Of a DNA stretch of 64,000 bases, positions 27,353 to 36,479 are shown piece after piece. The notes beneath the pieces are model-generated. The model was not told where the DNA came from and did not search any database. It was given only the letters and a program-made list of their open reading frames with translations. Positions within the stretch are counted from its first letter, which is position 1. Every line of letters starts with the position of its first letter. The position numbers and the translations under genes are program-made. This DNA comes from Ulvibacterium sp965228935 (GTDB taxonomy: Bacteria; Bacteroidota; Bacteroidia; Flavobacteriales; Flavobacteriaceae): contig NZ_OZ245846.1 of the NCBI RefSeq assembly GCF_965228935.1, positions 3,782,001 through 3,846,000 of the forward strand, read 5' to 3'.

Positions 27353-27382
27353 AAAAACCGCAACAATTTTGCTGCGGTTTTT
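27353..27382 (-). terminator. rho-independent terminator of the ompA-type gene
   Basis: A perfect 10-bp stem (AAAAACCGCA at 27353-27362 with TGCGGTTTTT at 27373-27382) and a 10-base loop. It lies 17 bases past the stop codon of the OmpA lipoprotein gene and ends in T-rich sequence on the minus strand. Confidence 0.8.
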
Positions 27383-27398
27383 ACTCTAAAACTAGTGT

Positions 27399-28250
27399 TT
27401 AGTTATTGATTGCCGGGTCTTTCATGCCTTCTTCGATCATACTATAGAACTGATCGATTTTCGGAAGAACAACTATCCGGGTCCTTCTGTTTTTGGATTT
27501 CTCGCTCTGGGATACAGGAATGTACTCGGATCTACCAGCGGCGGTCATCCGCTTGGGATCAACGTTATAATCATTTTGAAGGATACGTACAACGGCCGTG
27601 GCCCGCTTAACGCTCAAATCCCAGTTGTCCAACAATACACCGCTTCTGTATGGGACATCATCCGTATGGCCCTCTACCATAAATTCAAAGTCGGGTTTGT
27701 TGTTGACTACCATGGCCACTTTGCCCAGAACTTCTTTTGCCCTTCGGGTAACATTGTAACTTCCGCTGCTAAAGAGCAGTTTATCGGAAATGGAAACAAA
27801 GACCACTCCTTTTTCCACGCTTATCTCTATATCCTCATCATCCAAATTTCCAAGTACTCCCTTAAGGCTTTGTACCAATGACAGGTTTACGGAATCCCTT
27901 CTTGTAATGGCATCTTGCAGTTTGCGAATGGTAAGATCTTTTTCCTTTAGACTTTCCAAGGATTTTTCCAGGTTCTCGGCCCCTTTAGTGGTCAATGTAG
28001 TCAAGTTGCCCATGTTGTTGATCAACTCCTGATTGTTGGCTTTAAGGAAGGCATTTTGGTCTTCCAGGGTTTTCATTTTGGAAGCGGCCGTAGCTTTCTC
28101 TTCCAAACAATCGTTCAACTTTACCGTTGCAGAATTCAATAGATCTTGAGCTTCCTTGTGCTTGGCTTCAAGATCTGCAAATTTTTTCTGTGATACACAG
28201 GACGATAGCAATAATGCTACTCCTAAACAACCTAAGATTATTCTCTTCAT
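27399..28250 (-). CDS. OmpA/MotB-family peptidoglycan-binding lipoprotein
   Basis: A 283-residue outer-membrane lipoprotein. The signal ends at Cys18 (LLLSSC). Residues about 20-125 form a coiled coil, and the OmpA domain (about 145-270) keeps the peptidoglycan-binding residues: Asp197 in GHTDD and Arg216 in the NWDLSVKRA helix. It would tie the outer membrane to the cell wall. A strong promoter (TTTG-N18-TAATTTTG) and a strong terminator make it a single-gene unit, consistent with abundant expression. The protein at 11830-12606 is a degenerate paralogue lacking the lipid anchor and the binding residues. Confidence 0.93.
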   Translation of the reverse strand: MKRIILGCLGVALLLSSCVSQKKFADLEAKHKEAQDLLNSATVKLNDCLEEKATAASKMKTLEDQNAFLKANNQELINNMGNLTTLTTKGAENLEKSLESLKEKDLTIRKLQDAITRRDSVNLSLVQSLKGVLGNLDDEDIEISVEKGVVFVSISDKLLFSSGSYNVTRRAKEVLGKVAMVVNNKPDFEFMVEGHTDDVPYRSGVLLDNWDLSVKRATAVVRILQNDYNVDPKRMTAAGRSEYIPVSQSEKSKNRRTRIVVLPKIDQFYSMIEEGMKDPAINN

Positions 28251-28308
28251 AATTACGGATTCAATTATTAATGTTTGTTATTTGTTTTCGAATATATTGG
28301 TCTGGCCG

Positions 28309-28338
28309 CAAAATTAGATAACAATGGGGAACCTCAAA
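28309..28338 (-). promoter_or_regulatory. consensus Bacteroidota promoter of the OmpA lipoprotein gene
   Basis: On the minus strand a TTTG -33 box (28338-28335) is separated by 18 bases from an exact -7 box TAATTTTG (28316-28309). The start codon at 28250 lies about 53 bases beyond the predicted transcript start. Both boxes match the sigma-ABfr consensus described for Bacteroides and flavobacteria. Confidence 0.7.
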
Positions 28339-28350
28339 ATTTATAATTCG

Positions 28351-29352
28351 TTAATCTTTTACTAAAATGTTAAATTTCTTTATTTGATGTACGAAATAGG
28401 ACCATACTATGGATTTTGTGACGTAATACTTTAGTATAAAATTAGCTTTTTCTCTTTTTCTGTAAATTCTTCTAAAATGCCTATAAAAGCTAAGATGCGC
28501 TCGTAAGATAGCCAAACAATGTTGAAATCTGAACTGAAAAATAAATCGAATTGCCGCCACGCCATCCAACAACAATCGGATTCCAATGATCAAGAACGCC
28601 TTTCTTCTGGGAAGGTTCTTGGTGATTGAAAACAGGGAATTTCTAAAATTGAGATAAGTTTTTTTGGGGTTCATATTGCTTAAGGTCGAACCACCTAAAT
28701 GATAGACCTTGGATGCGCCGATGTAATATACCTTATGTCCCTTGTTTTTTGCCCTCCAGCATAGGTCTACTTCTTCCTGATGCGCGAAGTAATCCTCATC
28801 AAATCCTCCTAATTCCCAATAAACCTCACTTTTAATGAACATACAGGCACCGGTTGCCCAAAAAATTTCCTTGGTGCCGTCATATTGTCCTTCATCTTTC
28901 TCCAATGCCTGAAAAATTCTTCCCCTGCAAAAGGGATATCCGAGTTGATCTATGAAACCTCCGGCGGCTCCGGCATATTCAAAATAGTCCCTTCGCAACA
29001 AATCCAATATTTTTGGCTGGATAATGGCTACTTTGGGAAGATCTTTAAAACCTTGGATTATGGGTTCCAGCCAGTTTTCGGAGACCTCCACATCGGAATT
29101 TAAAAGACAATAAATATCAGCGTCGACCTCTTTCAAAGCATCATTGTACCCTTTGGTAAATCCACCGTTGGAGGCGTTTTGTATAATTTTCACGGTCGGG
29201 AAATTGGTTTGGACAAAGGCAACGGAACCATCCGTAGAGGCATTGTCGGCCAGATATACATCCGCACTTTCGGAATGTTCCACTACTACGGGTAGATATC
29301 TTTCCAAAAGAGCCTCCCCGTTCCAATTCAATATGACGACAGCTATTTTCAA
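28351..29352 (-). CDS. family 2 glycosyltransferase
   Basis: A 333-residue GT2 enzyme with a GT-A fold. The nucleotide-binding start VVILNWNGEALLE, DNASTDGS and the metal-binding NSDVEV (in YCLLNSDVEVS) are clear. The C-terminal part has hydrophobic segments that may associate with the membrane. It resembles WbbL-like rhamnosyltransferases acting on cell-surface glycans, but donor and acceptor cannot be read from the sequence. It follows the HsdR_N-domain gene by 12 bases on the same strand, so they are likely co-transcribed, with no clear functional link. Confidence 0.9.
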   Translation of the reverse strand: MKIAVVILNWNGEALLERYLPVVVEHSESADVYLADNASTDGSVAFVQTNFPTVKIIQNASNGGFTKGYNDALKEVDADIYCLLNSDVEVSENWLEPIIQGFKDLPKVAIIQPKILDLLRRDYFEYAGAAGGFIDQLGYPFCRGRIFQALEKDEGQYDGTKEIFWATGACMFIKSEVYWELGGFDEDYFAHQEEVDLCWRAKNKGHKVYYIGASKVYHLGGSTLSNMNPKKTYLNFRNSLFSITKNLPRRKAFLIIGIRLLLDGVAAIRFIFQFRFQHCLAILRAHLSFYRHFRRIYRKREKANFILKYYVTKSIVWSYFVHQIKKFNILVKD

Positions 29353-29364
29353 ATCGACGGCAAA

Positions 29365-29811
29365 TTAACGGCTAAAATCAGGAATATGCTCTAGAAAGTG
29401 GTATTTTTCCTCTTTATAGTCCATTTTGCAATAAAAATGTTCCATTCCATTGGTGACCATCAAATAGTCTGCCTTTAGCTTCATGTTATATCTTGCGATT
29501 TGATCAAAAGTATGTTGCGTAATCTTTATTTTAGGAGCCTTGCATTCTACAAGGGTGTGAATGCTTCCATCGTTTTTGAACACCACAACATCGTATCTTT
29601 TTTTAATTGAGTTGATAGTCAATTGTTTTTCCACGTTGATGAGGCTCTTTGGATATCCCTTTTCCTGCATGAGGTACTGGACAACATGTTGCCTTACCCA
29701 TTCTTCCGGGAGTAGGACTACGAACTTTTTGCGTATTGCGTCAAAAATACAAATCTTATTTTCCCTACTTTTAAAGCGGAAATCATAAGTGGGAAAGGAT
29801 AGTTTCTGCAT
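29365..29811 (-). CDS. stand-alone HsdR N-terminal-type nuclease domain protein
   Basis: A 148-residue protein resembling only the N-terminal PD-(D/E)XK domain of type I restriction HsdR subunits. The core motif is the Asp of YDVVVFKNDG followed by LVECKAPKI (E-x-K). It lacks helicase and translocase domains, and no hsdM or hsdS lies nearby, so it is not a restriction system. The gene is divergent from holA with only 26 bases between start codons. That suggests a housekeeping DNA-related role, which is inference. Confidence 0.82.
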   Translation of the reverse strand: MQKLSFPTYDFRFKSRENKICIFDAIRKKFVVLLPEEWVRQHVVQYLMQEKGYPKSLINVEKQLTINSIKKRYDVVVFKNDGSIHTLVECKAPKIKITQHTFDQIARYNMKLKADYLMVTNGMEHFYCKMDYKEEKYHFLEHIPDFSR

Positions 29812-29815
29812 ACTG

Positions 29816-29823
29816 CAAATTTG
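29816..29823. promoter_or_regulatory. palindromic -7-like element between holA and the HsdR_N gene
   Basis: CAAATTTG is a perfect 8-bp palindrome in the 26-base gap between two divergent start codons. On each strand it differs from TAnnTTTG in one base (CA for TA). One duplex element might serve both promoters, with almost leaderless transcripts. Confidence 0.35.
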
Positions 29824-29837
29824 ATGCTTTTTTTTGA

Positions 29838-30839
29838 ATGGATGAAGTAAGGCAAATCGTTGCCGATATACGAAATGGGATGATAAAACCTGTATATTTC
29901 TTATCAGGTGAGGAGCCTTATTATATAGACCGGATTGCCGAATATATAGAAAAACAAGTCCTTACCGAGGAAGAACGAGGGTTCAATCAGATTATATTAT
30001 ATGGAAAAGATGCTACCGTGGACGATATCTTGGCAAACGCAAAACGATATCCTATGATGTCCGAGCGGCAGGTGGTCATCGTTAAGGAGGCGCAGCACCT
30101 TTCAAGAACTATTGAACAATTAACCGGATATGCCGAAAATCCCCAGCCTACTACCGTCCTGGTCGTTTGTTATAAGTATAAAAAACTGGATAAGCGTAAG
30201 AAACTGTATAAATCCGTTCGCAAAAACGGAGTACTGTTCGAAAGCAAGAAATTATATGATAACCAGGTATCGGATTGGATTCGGAAAGTTCTTTTGGGCA
30301 AAGGATACCATATTTCCCATAAGGCCGCCAGTTTATTGGTAGAATTTCTGGGAACCGATCTAAGCAGGATAAGCAAGGAATTGGAAAAGCTGCAATTGGT
30401 TTTGCCCAAAGAGAAAGAAATAACACCGGAAACTATTGAACTACATATTGGCATAAGCAAGGATTACAACAATTTTGAGCTAAAAAAGGCCATAGGGGAG
30501 CGAGATATCCTTAAAGCGACCAAGATCGTACATTATTTTTCGCAGAATCCTAAGGACAATCCATTTGTACTGACCGTGACCTTGTTACATTCTTTTTTTA
30601 CACAGTTATTGCAATACCATGGCCTTAACGACCATTCCCCAAAAAATGTTGCCAGTGCCCTAAGGATAAACCCCTACTTTGTCGATGAATTTCGAGTTGC
30701 GGCAAAAAACTATCCAATGAAAAAAGTAAGCCGTATTGTATCTTCCTTACGTGAGATGGACCTTAAAGGAAAAGGGGTGGGAGCCTACGGAATTCCACAG
30801 TCCGATCTTCTAAAGGAACTATTGGTAAAGATCATATGA
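29838..30839 (+). CDS. holA: DNA polymerase III subunit delta
   Basis: A 333-residue clamp-loader delta subunit, which opens the beta sliding clamp at the replisome. The N-terminus matches HolA closely: PVYFLSGEEPYYIDRIAEYIE. Domain II shows SKELEKLQLVL and the EITPETIELHIG block, and the C-terminal collar helices end with SDLLKELLVKII. As is usual for delta, no functional Walker A motif is present. It converges on the DoxX gene with 2 bases between the genes and is divergent from the HsdR_N-domain gene. Confidence 0.93.
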   Translation: MDEVRQIVADIRNGMIKPVYFLSGEEPYYIDRIAEYIEKQVLTEEERGFNQIILYGKDATVDDILANAKRYPMMSERQVVIVKEAQHLSRTIEQLTGYAENPQPTTVLVVCYKYKKLDKRKKLYKSVRKNGVLFESKKLYDNQVSDWIRKVLLGKGYHISHKAASLLVEFLGTDLSRISKELEKLQLVLPKEKEITPETIELHIGISKDYNNFELKKAIGERDILKATKIVHYFSQNPKDNPFVLTVTLLHSFFTQLLQYHGLNDHSPKNVASALRINPYFVDEFRVAAKNYPMKKVSRIVSSLREMDLKGKGVGAYGIPQSDLLKELLVKII

Positions 30840-30841
30840 CC

Positions 30842-31219
30842 CTATTTTTTATCGATACTGTATTTTCCAGGTCCTAAAAGACTTATGGATACAAAAGCGA
30901 CTAAAAACAGCAATGCCTTTTCCTTAACATCCATGGCATCTTGGGCGTGGACAATAAAGGCGGCAACTACCATAGTAACTGCTGGGAATACAGCCGCCCA
31001 TCTGGTCTTATAGCCCAGTATGATCAAAATGGGGCAAACAAATTCTGCTAGCACGGCGAGGAAGAGTGTAGGGGTAGCACCTATACCGATAGGGTCTCCA
31101 AACTCAAAATTGCCGGATATAAGTTTTTGAAATTTGGGAAAGCCATGGGTCAAAAGTAATGCAGATGCGCCAATCCGAAGCAGGGCTAGCCCTAGGTCCT
31201 TAAAAATGGTGTTTTTCAT
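30842..31219 (-). CDS. DoxX family membrane protein
   Basis: A 125-residue integral membrane protein with four predicted helices (about 8-24, 48-66, 72-90, 98-118). It carries the family features LGLALLRIGASALLLTHGFPKF at the start and LAEFVCPILIILG in the second half. DoxX-family proteins are linked to quinone or thiosulfate redox chemistry in some species and to unknown functions in most. It follows the kinase/aminotransferase fusion by 21 bases on the same strand and is probably co-transcribed. Confidence 0.88.
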   Translation of the reverse strand: MKNTIFKDLGLALLRIGASALLLTHGFPKFQKLISGNFEFGDPIGIGATPTLFLAVLAEFVCPILIILGYKTRWAAVFPAVTMVVAAFIVHAQDAMDVKEKALLFLVAFVSISLLGPGKYSIDKK

Positions 31220-31240
31220 GGGGTATGATTTAGAGTGCGG

Positions 31241-33490
31241 CTAATTTAGTAAATCATGAAGTAATTTGTGTAAATAGTTTACCAATACACCGGCATCATC
31301 CTTGGAGAAGGATAACGGGGGCTTTATTTTTAAAACATTATCGTACGGTCCATCGGTTCCTATCAAAACATGGTTTTCCCTAAGCCCGTCTTTAATTTTC
31401 CGGGCCAGGGTAGTATTGGGATTTCCTTTTTTATCCAACATTTCCACACCCCAAAAAAGACCTTTCCCCCGAACATCCGCAATTTCCATAAATTCCTGTT
31501 GCAGTTCAATTAAGAGGGATTGTAGATGATTCCCGACCTGTTGGGCATGTTCCTGTAGTCCTTCCTCTTGGATTACTTCCAATACCGCATGACCTATGGT
31601 ACAGGAAACAGGGTTGCCGCCAAAGGAGCTGAAAAATTCGGGGCCCTTTGCAAAACTTTCCGAGATTTCCGTAGTGGTGACCACGGCGCCTATGGGATGT
31701 CCGTTGCCCATGGGTTTGCCCAAGATTACCATATCCGGTACCACCCCGTACATTTCATAACCCCAAAAGTAATCTCCCAAACGACCAAAACCTACCTGTA
31801 CCTCGTCACTGATACAAATACCGCCCTGTTCACGTATTTTGGGATACACTTCTTTTAAATAGCCTTTGGCCAAGGGTACCTGCCCACCACAACCTAATAT
31901 GGGTTCGGCTATAAAAGCGGCTACCTGACCCACGGCTTCTTCCAATCTGGACATGGCCTCCCTTGCAAAGTATTGGCCGGCGGTACCATCGTCCTTTAAA
32001 CCCGAACCAAAAACCTTGGGCATCGGAGCTTCTACTATATAGTTCCGTTTTCCCAAGTCATCTCCTTTAGTGTACTTATAATGGCTTATATCTACTCCGA
32101 TTCTCGTGTTTCCATGGTAACCATGTTCCAAGACCATTATTTTCCTCTTTTTGGAATGGGCCAGAGCCATTCGGATGGCCAGATCTGTGGCCGCACTTCC
32201 CGAGTTGACAAAAAAGACCTTGTTCAAGTTTTGTGGAAATCTGGACAATAGTTTTTCACTATACACTAATATTTCTTGATACAGGTAGCGTGTATTGGTA
32301 TTCAATCTTGCCATGGTCTCCCTGCCCGCCCTGACCACTCTTGGATGACAGTGTCCTGCCAACATAATATTGTTGTAGGCATCCAGAATAGTGTTTCCCT
32401 GGCTATCATACATATATTGGAATGCGGAACGCCGCATCTGGATGGGGTTATTATAACTTAGGGAAAGTGCCCTGCCCAAATTTGAATCCCTTTGTTTTAG
32501 CTGTTCCTCGGGTCTTGGCTTATCGGTCTTTGGATAACCGGCCGCAAGACGAAATGTGTCCCTGCATTTGATGGGATTTATACTTAACCATTTTCGCAAT
32601 AGTCGCCATGCCGGTTTTTCGCTTATGGTGATATATTCGGATTCCGGTTTTAACGTTTTGGTGTATGCCGAATTACAAACGCTGGTACACAAACGGGCGG
32701 CGACCAAATAGTATAAAATATCCAGTTCCTTTGTTTCCAATGGAAAAACATCTTGATAGCCTTGAATGACATGGGAAGCCACCTCCAAAGGATCTTCCTT
32801 CTCCATCATTACATACGTTAGGGCCACTGCAATTTCGTTCACTGTCCAGGAATGGCACATATCCCCAAAGTCAATGATACCTGAAACCGTACCATCCTTG
32901 GAAAGCACATTCCAGTCATTGGCATCATTATGGATAATGCTTTTTCGCAACTCATACGCAATTGGGGATACATTCTCAAGGAACTGAAGGAAAAAATAAT
33001 CCACCAAACTCCTATCCTTGGCATCGGGAATGAATTTCAAGTATTTTTCATTGGCCATGAAGTGCTTCAAGTCCCATTGCGTTTCTTTGGCTGCAAGTGT
33101 AGCTTCATGGGCATTAAACAATGACCTGTCCATTTTTCCCAAGAATTCCCCAAAGGATTTTAAAAGCTTGGGAGTATGTTGAACGTTACCCAAAAAATCG
33201 CCTTCCACATAACTCAGCAAGCGGAAAACCGTTTCTCCTTTTACAATAAGTTTTTGCTTATCTATCGTCCTGATCGTTTTCGGAAAATCATAACTTCCTA
33301 ATTTTGAAACATTTTCCAGTACTCTATTTTCGGCATGTAGTAGTTCTTGGTTGGCATCTGAATAGGGATATTGCTTCAGAACGTAGGTTTCGGTTTCTTT
33401 CTCTACTTTAAAATTCACGCTATCGTATCCTTCCAACGGGGTTAACCTTACCTTATTTAGACCGTAATATTCGGAGAGAATCCCTTTCAA
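31241..33490 (-). CDS. fusion of an aminoglycoside-phosphotransferase-type kinase and a class III aminotransferase-like phospho-lyase
   Basis: A 749-residue two-domain enzyme. Residues about 1-310 are an APH/choline-kinase fold: the catalytic loop HNDANDWN begins at 187 and the metal motif DFGD is at 207-210. Residues about 320-749 are a fold-type I class III PLP domain: NIMLAGHCHPRVV, FVNSGSAATDLA, ISDEVQVGFGR and the PLP Lys592 in ILGKPMGNG. The human counterparts of the two halves are separate: hydroxylysine kinase (HYKK/AGPHD1) and the phospho-lyases AGXT2L1/AGXT2L2. By analogy it would phosphorylate an amino alcohol such as hydroxylysine or ethanolamine, then eliminate phosphate and ammonia to an aldehyde. 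The substrate is inference. Confidence 0.88.
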   Translation of the reverse strand: MKGILSEYYGLNKVRLTPLEGYDSVNFKVEKETETYVLKQYPYSDANQELLHAENRVLENVSKLGSYDFPKTIRTIDKQKLIVKGETVFRLLSYVEGDFLGNVQHTPKLLKSFGEFLGKMDRSLFNAHEATLAAKETQWDLKHFMANEKYLKFIPDAKDRSLVDYFFLQFLENVSPIAYELRKSIIHNDANDWNVLSKDGTVSGIIDFGDMCHSWTVNEIAVALTYVMMEKEDPLEVASHVIQGYQDVFPLETKELDILYYLVAARLCTSVCNSAYTKTLKPESEYITISEKPAWRLLRKWLSINPIKCRDTFRLAAGYPKTDKPRPEEQLKQRDSNLGRALSLSYNNPIQMRRSAFQYMYDSQGNTILDAYNNIMLAGHCHPRVVRAGRETMARLNTNTRYLYQEILVYSEKLLSRFPQNLNKVFFVNSGSAATDLAIRMALAHSKKRKIMVLEHGYHGNTRIGVDISHYKYTKGDDLGKRNYIVEAPMPKVFGSGLKDDGTAGQYFAREAMSRLEEAVGQVAAFIAEPILGCGGQVPLAKGYLKEVYPKIREQGGICISDEVQVGFGRLGDYFWGYEMYGVVPDMVILGKPMGNGHPIGAVVTTTEISESFAKGPEFFSSFGGNPVSCTIGHAVLEVIQEEGLQEHAQQVGNHLQSLLIELQQEFMEIADVRGKGLFWGVEMLDKKGNPNTTLARKIKDGLRENHVLIGTDGPYDNVLKIKPPLSFSKDDAGVLVNYLHKLLHDLLN

Positions 33491-33510
33491 TGGTGAAGAT
33501 TTTTATACAT

Positions 33511-33518
33511 CAAAGATA
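33511..33518 (-). promoter_or_regulatory. candidate -7 box of the kinase/phospho-lyase fusion gene
   Basis: TATCTTTG on the minus strand is an exact TAnnTTTG match 21 bases before the ATG at 33490. No -33 TTTG is clear. Confidence 0.35.
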
Positions 33519-33583
33519 CGTATCGTACCGTTGTTTTGGATAAAAAACTATTTCCAGGTAGATGTAAGATAAATCATAAAAAA

Positions 33584-33614
33584 TTGTACTCCTGACCGTT
33601 AAATAGTATATTTA
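33584..33614 (+). promoter_or_regulatory. possible promoter of the M16 protease gene
   Basis: TTG at 33584-33586 is followed 20 bases later by TATATTTA at 33607-33614, one base off the TAnnTTTG consensus. The M16 start codon is at 33652. Confidence 0.3.
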
Positions 33615-33651
33615 CTCTTGGCATTGGCTAAAGTTTATTAAATCATCAATC

Positions 33652-36435
33652 ATGAAAAAATCACTTCACTTATTATTCATTCTTTTAATCGTTTCCTTGC
33701 AAGGCCTTCAATCCCAGAATGTGGAATTTAAGGCAAGTGAAATAGATATTCCTTATGAAAAGTTTGTACTGCCGAATGGGTTGACCCTTTTGGTGCATGA
33801 AGACCATAAGGCTCCCATAGTGGCCGTAAATGTTTGGTACCATGTGGGATCCAAGAACGAAAAACCTGGAAAAAGTGGGTTTGCCCATTTATTCGAACAC
33901 CTGATGTTCAACGGCAGTGAAAACTTTAATGACGATTATTTTCAGGCCTTGGAGCGTATAGGAGGTACCGATTTAAACGGGACCACAAATTCCGATAGAA
34001 CCAACTATTTTCAGAATGTTCCCGTTTCAGCATTAGATCAGGTACTCTTTTTGGAGTCGGATCGTATGGGCTATCTTTTAGGGGCCATTGACCAAGCTAA
34101 ATTGGATGAGCAACGTGGGGTAGTGAAGAATGAGAAGAGGCAAGGAGAGAACCAGCCCTATGGAAGACAAGGAAGCTTACTTACTAAGGCCATGTATCCT
34201 AAAGGGCACCCGTACTCCTGGACTGTAATAGGTGAAATGGAGGACTTGGACGCTGCTTCGCTGGAAGATGTTCAGGAATGGTTCAAATCCTATTATGGTG
34301 CGGCCAATGCGGTTGTTGCCATAGCCGGGGATATAAATCCGGACGAGGTATATAAAAAAGTGTTGAAATATTTTGGATCTATTCCATCGGGCCCAACAAT
34401 AGTCCGCCCGGAAATTAATATTCCCTTACACAACGGGGATACCTATCAAGTATATGAGGACCGGGTTCCGGAAACCCGTATTCTGTTTGCTTGGAACACG
34501 CCACAATTTGGACACAGGGAAGATATTCATTTCGATTTGATATCCTCTATTTTGACCGGAGGTAAAAATTCCAGGCTGTATAAAAAATTGGTCTATGAAG
34601 ATCAAACGGCAAGTTCGGTAGTATCATATCAGGCTTCCAAGGAAATAGCAAGTAATTTCGTTTCATGGGTAAATGTTAAACCCGGTGAAGACCCGGATAC
34701 TGTAAAGGAAGTCTTTCAATCCGAAATTGAAAATCTCATCCAAAATGGCCCAACGGAATTAGAACTGAAACGGGTAAAGGCAGCTTATTTTGCCAATTTC
34801 ATCAAAGGATTGGAGCGCATTGGAGGTTTTGGTGGCATATCCGATATATTGGCTTCCAATCAAACTTATTTTGGGGATGCCGCCTATTACAAAACCGTAT
34901 TGAATTATGTACAGAGTGCCACCGTAGAGGATATTAAGGCTACAGCACAAAAATGGCTTCGCCGAGGGAAGCATACCCTAGTGTGTAACCCTTTTCCAGA
35001 GTATACTGTGGAAGAAACTCAAGTAGACCGGTCCAAATTACCGGAACTGGGACCTCAAAAGAGTTCTAAATTTCCCGAATTGGAGAGGGCCAGACTTTCC
35101 AATGGACTAAATATAGTATTGGCAAGAAGGGAAGGTGTTCCTACTGTAGTAATGAACCTTATGATGGACGCCGGTTATAAAACCGACCATCTCTCCAGTC
35201 CTGGGACCGCGGAATTGGCCATGAACTTAATGGACGAAGGAACGCAGAAACTAAGTTCCCTTGAAATCAATGAGAAGCTCCAACTTTTAGGAGCCAGTTT
35301 GTACACCTATTCCAGCCAGGACAATTCCAACGTTTATCTAAACACACTCAAACAGAGTCTGGATGCTAGTTTGGACCTTTTTGCCGATGTGATACTTAAC
35401 CCGGCTTTCCCGGAAAAGGAATTTGATCGGTTGAAAAATGAACAGATAAATAGCATTAAAAAAGAGAAATCCCAACCTATTGCCATGGCGTTGCGGGTTA
35501 TGAACAAGTATCTGTATGGCGAAGACCACCCTTATAGTAATCCCTATACCGGAACGGGCTATGAGGAAACTGTGGCAAAACTTACCCGGGAAGACGCACT
35601 GAAATTCTACAAAACATGGATACGACCGAATAACGCTACATTGGTGATCACCGGGGACGTAGATATGACGGAATTAAAATCCAAGCTGGAAAAATCATTG
35701 GGAAAATGGAAAAAGTCCGATGTACCTTCCATAACCTTCAATGCACCTAAAGTAAATACCAAAAATACGTTGTATCTGGTCAATAGACCGGAATCGCAAC
35801 AATCCATTATCCTGGCGGGCCATCTTACGGATAAGTATGGAGCTGTATCCGAAATCGCTTTGGAGCAAATGGTCAGTATTTTGGGTGGAGACTTTACCTC
35901 GCGCATCAATATGAATTTAAGGGAAGACAAGCATTGGGCCTATGGTGCGGGAGGATTTGTTATGTCCAACAAGGAAGAACGGCCTTTCCTTGTATATGCT
36001 CCGGTTCAAACGGATAAGTCCGCTGAATCCGTTACGGAGCTCCGCAAAGAAATTTCTGAATTCATTTCAACCAGACCGGCCACCCAACAAGAGTTGGACA
36101 AGGTAAAGACCAATCAGGTTTTAAAATTACCAGGTCAATGGGAGACCAATAGTGCCGTAAATAGTTCCATGACCAAATTGGTCAAATACGATTTGTCCGA
36201 TGACTATTACCAAAAGTATGATCAGAATGTAAGGAACCTCTCTTTGAAGGACATACATGAGGTAAGCAAAGAGGTTATACGGCCGGAAGCGGTTAACTGG
36301 TTCATGGTAGGGGATAGGGCCAAAATCGTTGATAAACTGGATGAATTGGGTTTCGACGCCATCATTGAAATCGATGCCGATGGAAACCCCATAAATCCTG
36401 TGGTTCAACTCCCGGTCAACGACTTAAAGAATTAG
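33652..36435 (+). CDS. M16 family (pitrilysin/insulinase) zinc peptidase, exported
   Basis: A 927-residue secreted or periplasmic clamshell protease made of two M16 halves. A signal peptide spans about 1-21 (LHLLFILLIVSLQGLQSQ). The N-terminal half has the inverted zinc motif HLFEH at 79-83 and the downstream acidic region around VVKNEKRQGENQPYGR. The C-terminal half (from about 480, ARLSNGLNIVLARREG) lacks HxxEH and is the usual inactive partner. The long single-chain form is typical of Bacteroidota. It converges on the fused E1 gene with 44 bases between them. Confidence 0.93.
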   Translation: MKKSLHLLFILLIVSLQGLQSQNVEFKASEIDIPYEKFVLPNGLTLLVHEDHKAPIVAVNVWYHVGSKNEKPGKSGFAHLFEHLMFNGSENFNDDYFQALERIGGTDLNGTTNSDRTNYFQNVPVSALDQVLFLESDRMGYLLGAIDQAKLDEQRGVVKNEKRQGENQPYGRQGSLLTKAMYPKGHPYSWTVIGEMEDLDAASLEDVQEWFKSYYGAANAVVAIAGDINPDEVYKKVLKYFGSIPSGPTIVRPEINIPLHNGDTYQVYEDRVPETRILFAWNTPQFGHREDIHFDLISSILTGGKNSRLYKKLVYEDQTASSVVSYQASKEIASNFVSWVNVKPGEDPDTVKEVFQSEIENLIQNGPTELELKRVKAAYFANFIKGLERIGGFGGISDILASNQTYFGDAAYYKTVLNYVQSATVEDIKATAQKWLRRGKHTLVCNPFPEYTVEETQVDRSKLPELGPQKSSKFPELERARLSNGLNIVLARREGVPTVVMNLMMDAGYKTDHLSSPGTAELAMNLMDEGTQKLSSLEINEKLQLLGASLYTYSSQDNSNVYLNTLKQSLDASLDLFADVILNPAFPEKEFDRLKNEQINSIKKEKSQPIAMALRVMNKYLYGEDHPYSNPYTGTGYEETVAKLTREDALKFYKTWIRPNNATLVITGDVDMTELKSKLEKSLGKWKKSDVPSITFNAPKVNTKNTLYLVNRPESQQSIILAGHLTDKYGAVSEIALEQMVSILGGDFTSRINMNLREDKHWAYGAGGFVMSNKEERPFLVYAPVQTDKSAESVTELRKEISEFISTRPATQQELDKVKTNQVLKLPGQWETNSAVNSSMTKLVKYDLSDDYYQKYDQNVRNLSLKDIHEVSKEVIRPEAVNWFMVGDRAKIVDKLDELGFDAIIEIDADGNPINPVVQLPVNDLKN

Positions 36436-36479
36436 GGTTATTTTTTAAGATACCACCTAGGCTATGGTAGATAGCTAGG

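Noticed and set aside
29365..29811. Type I restriction system
   Set aside because: Only the short HsdR N-terminal-type domain is present, without helicase domain, hsdM or hsdS.
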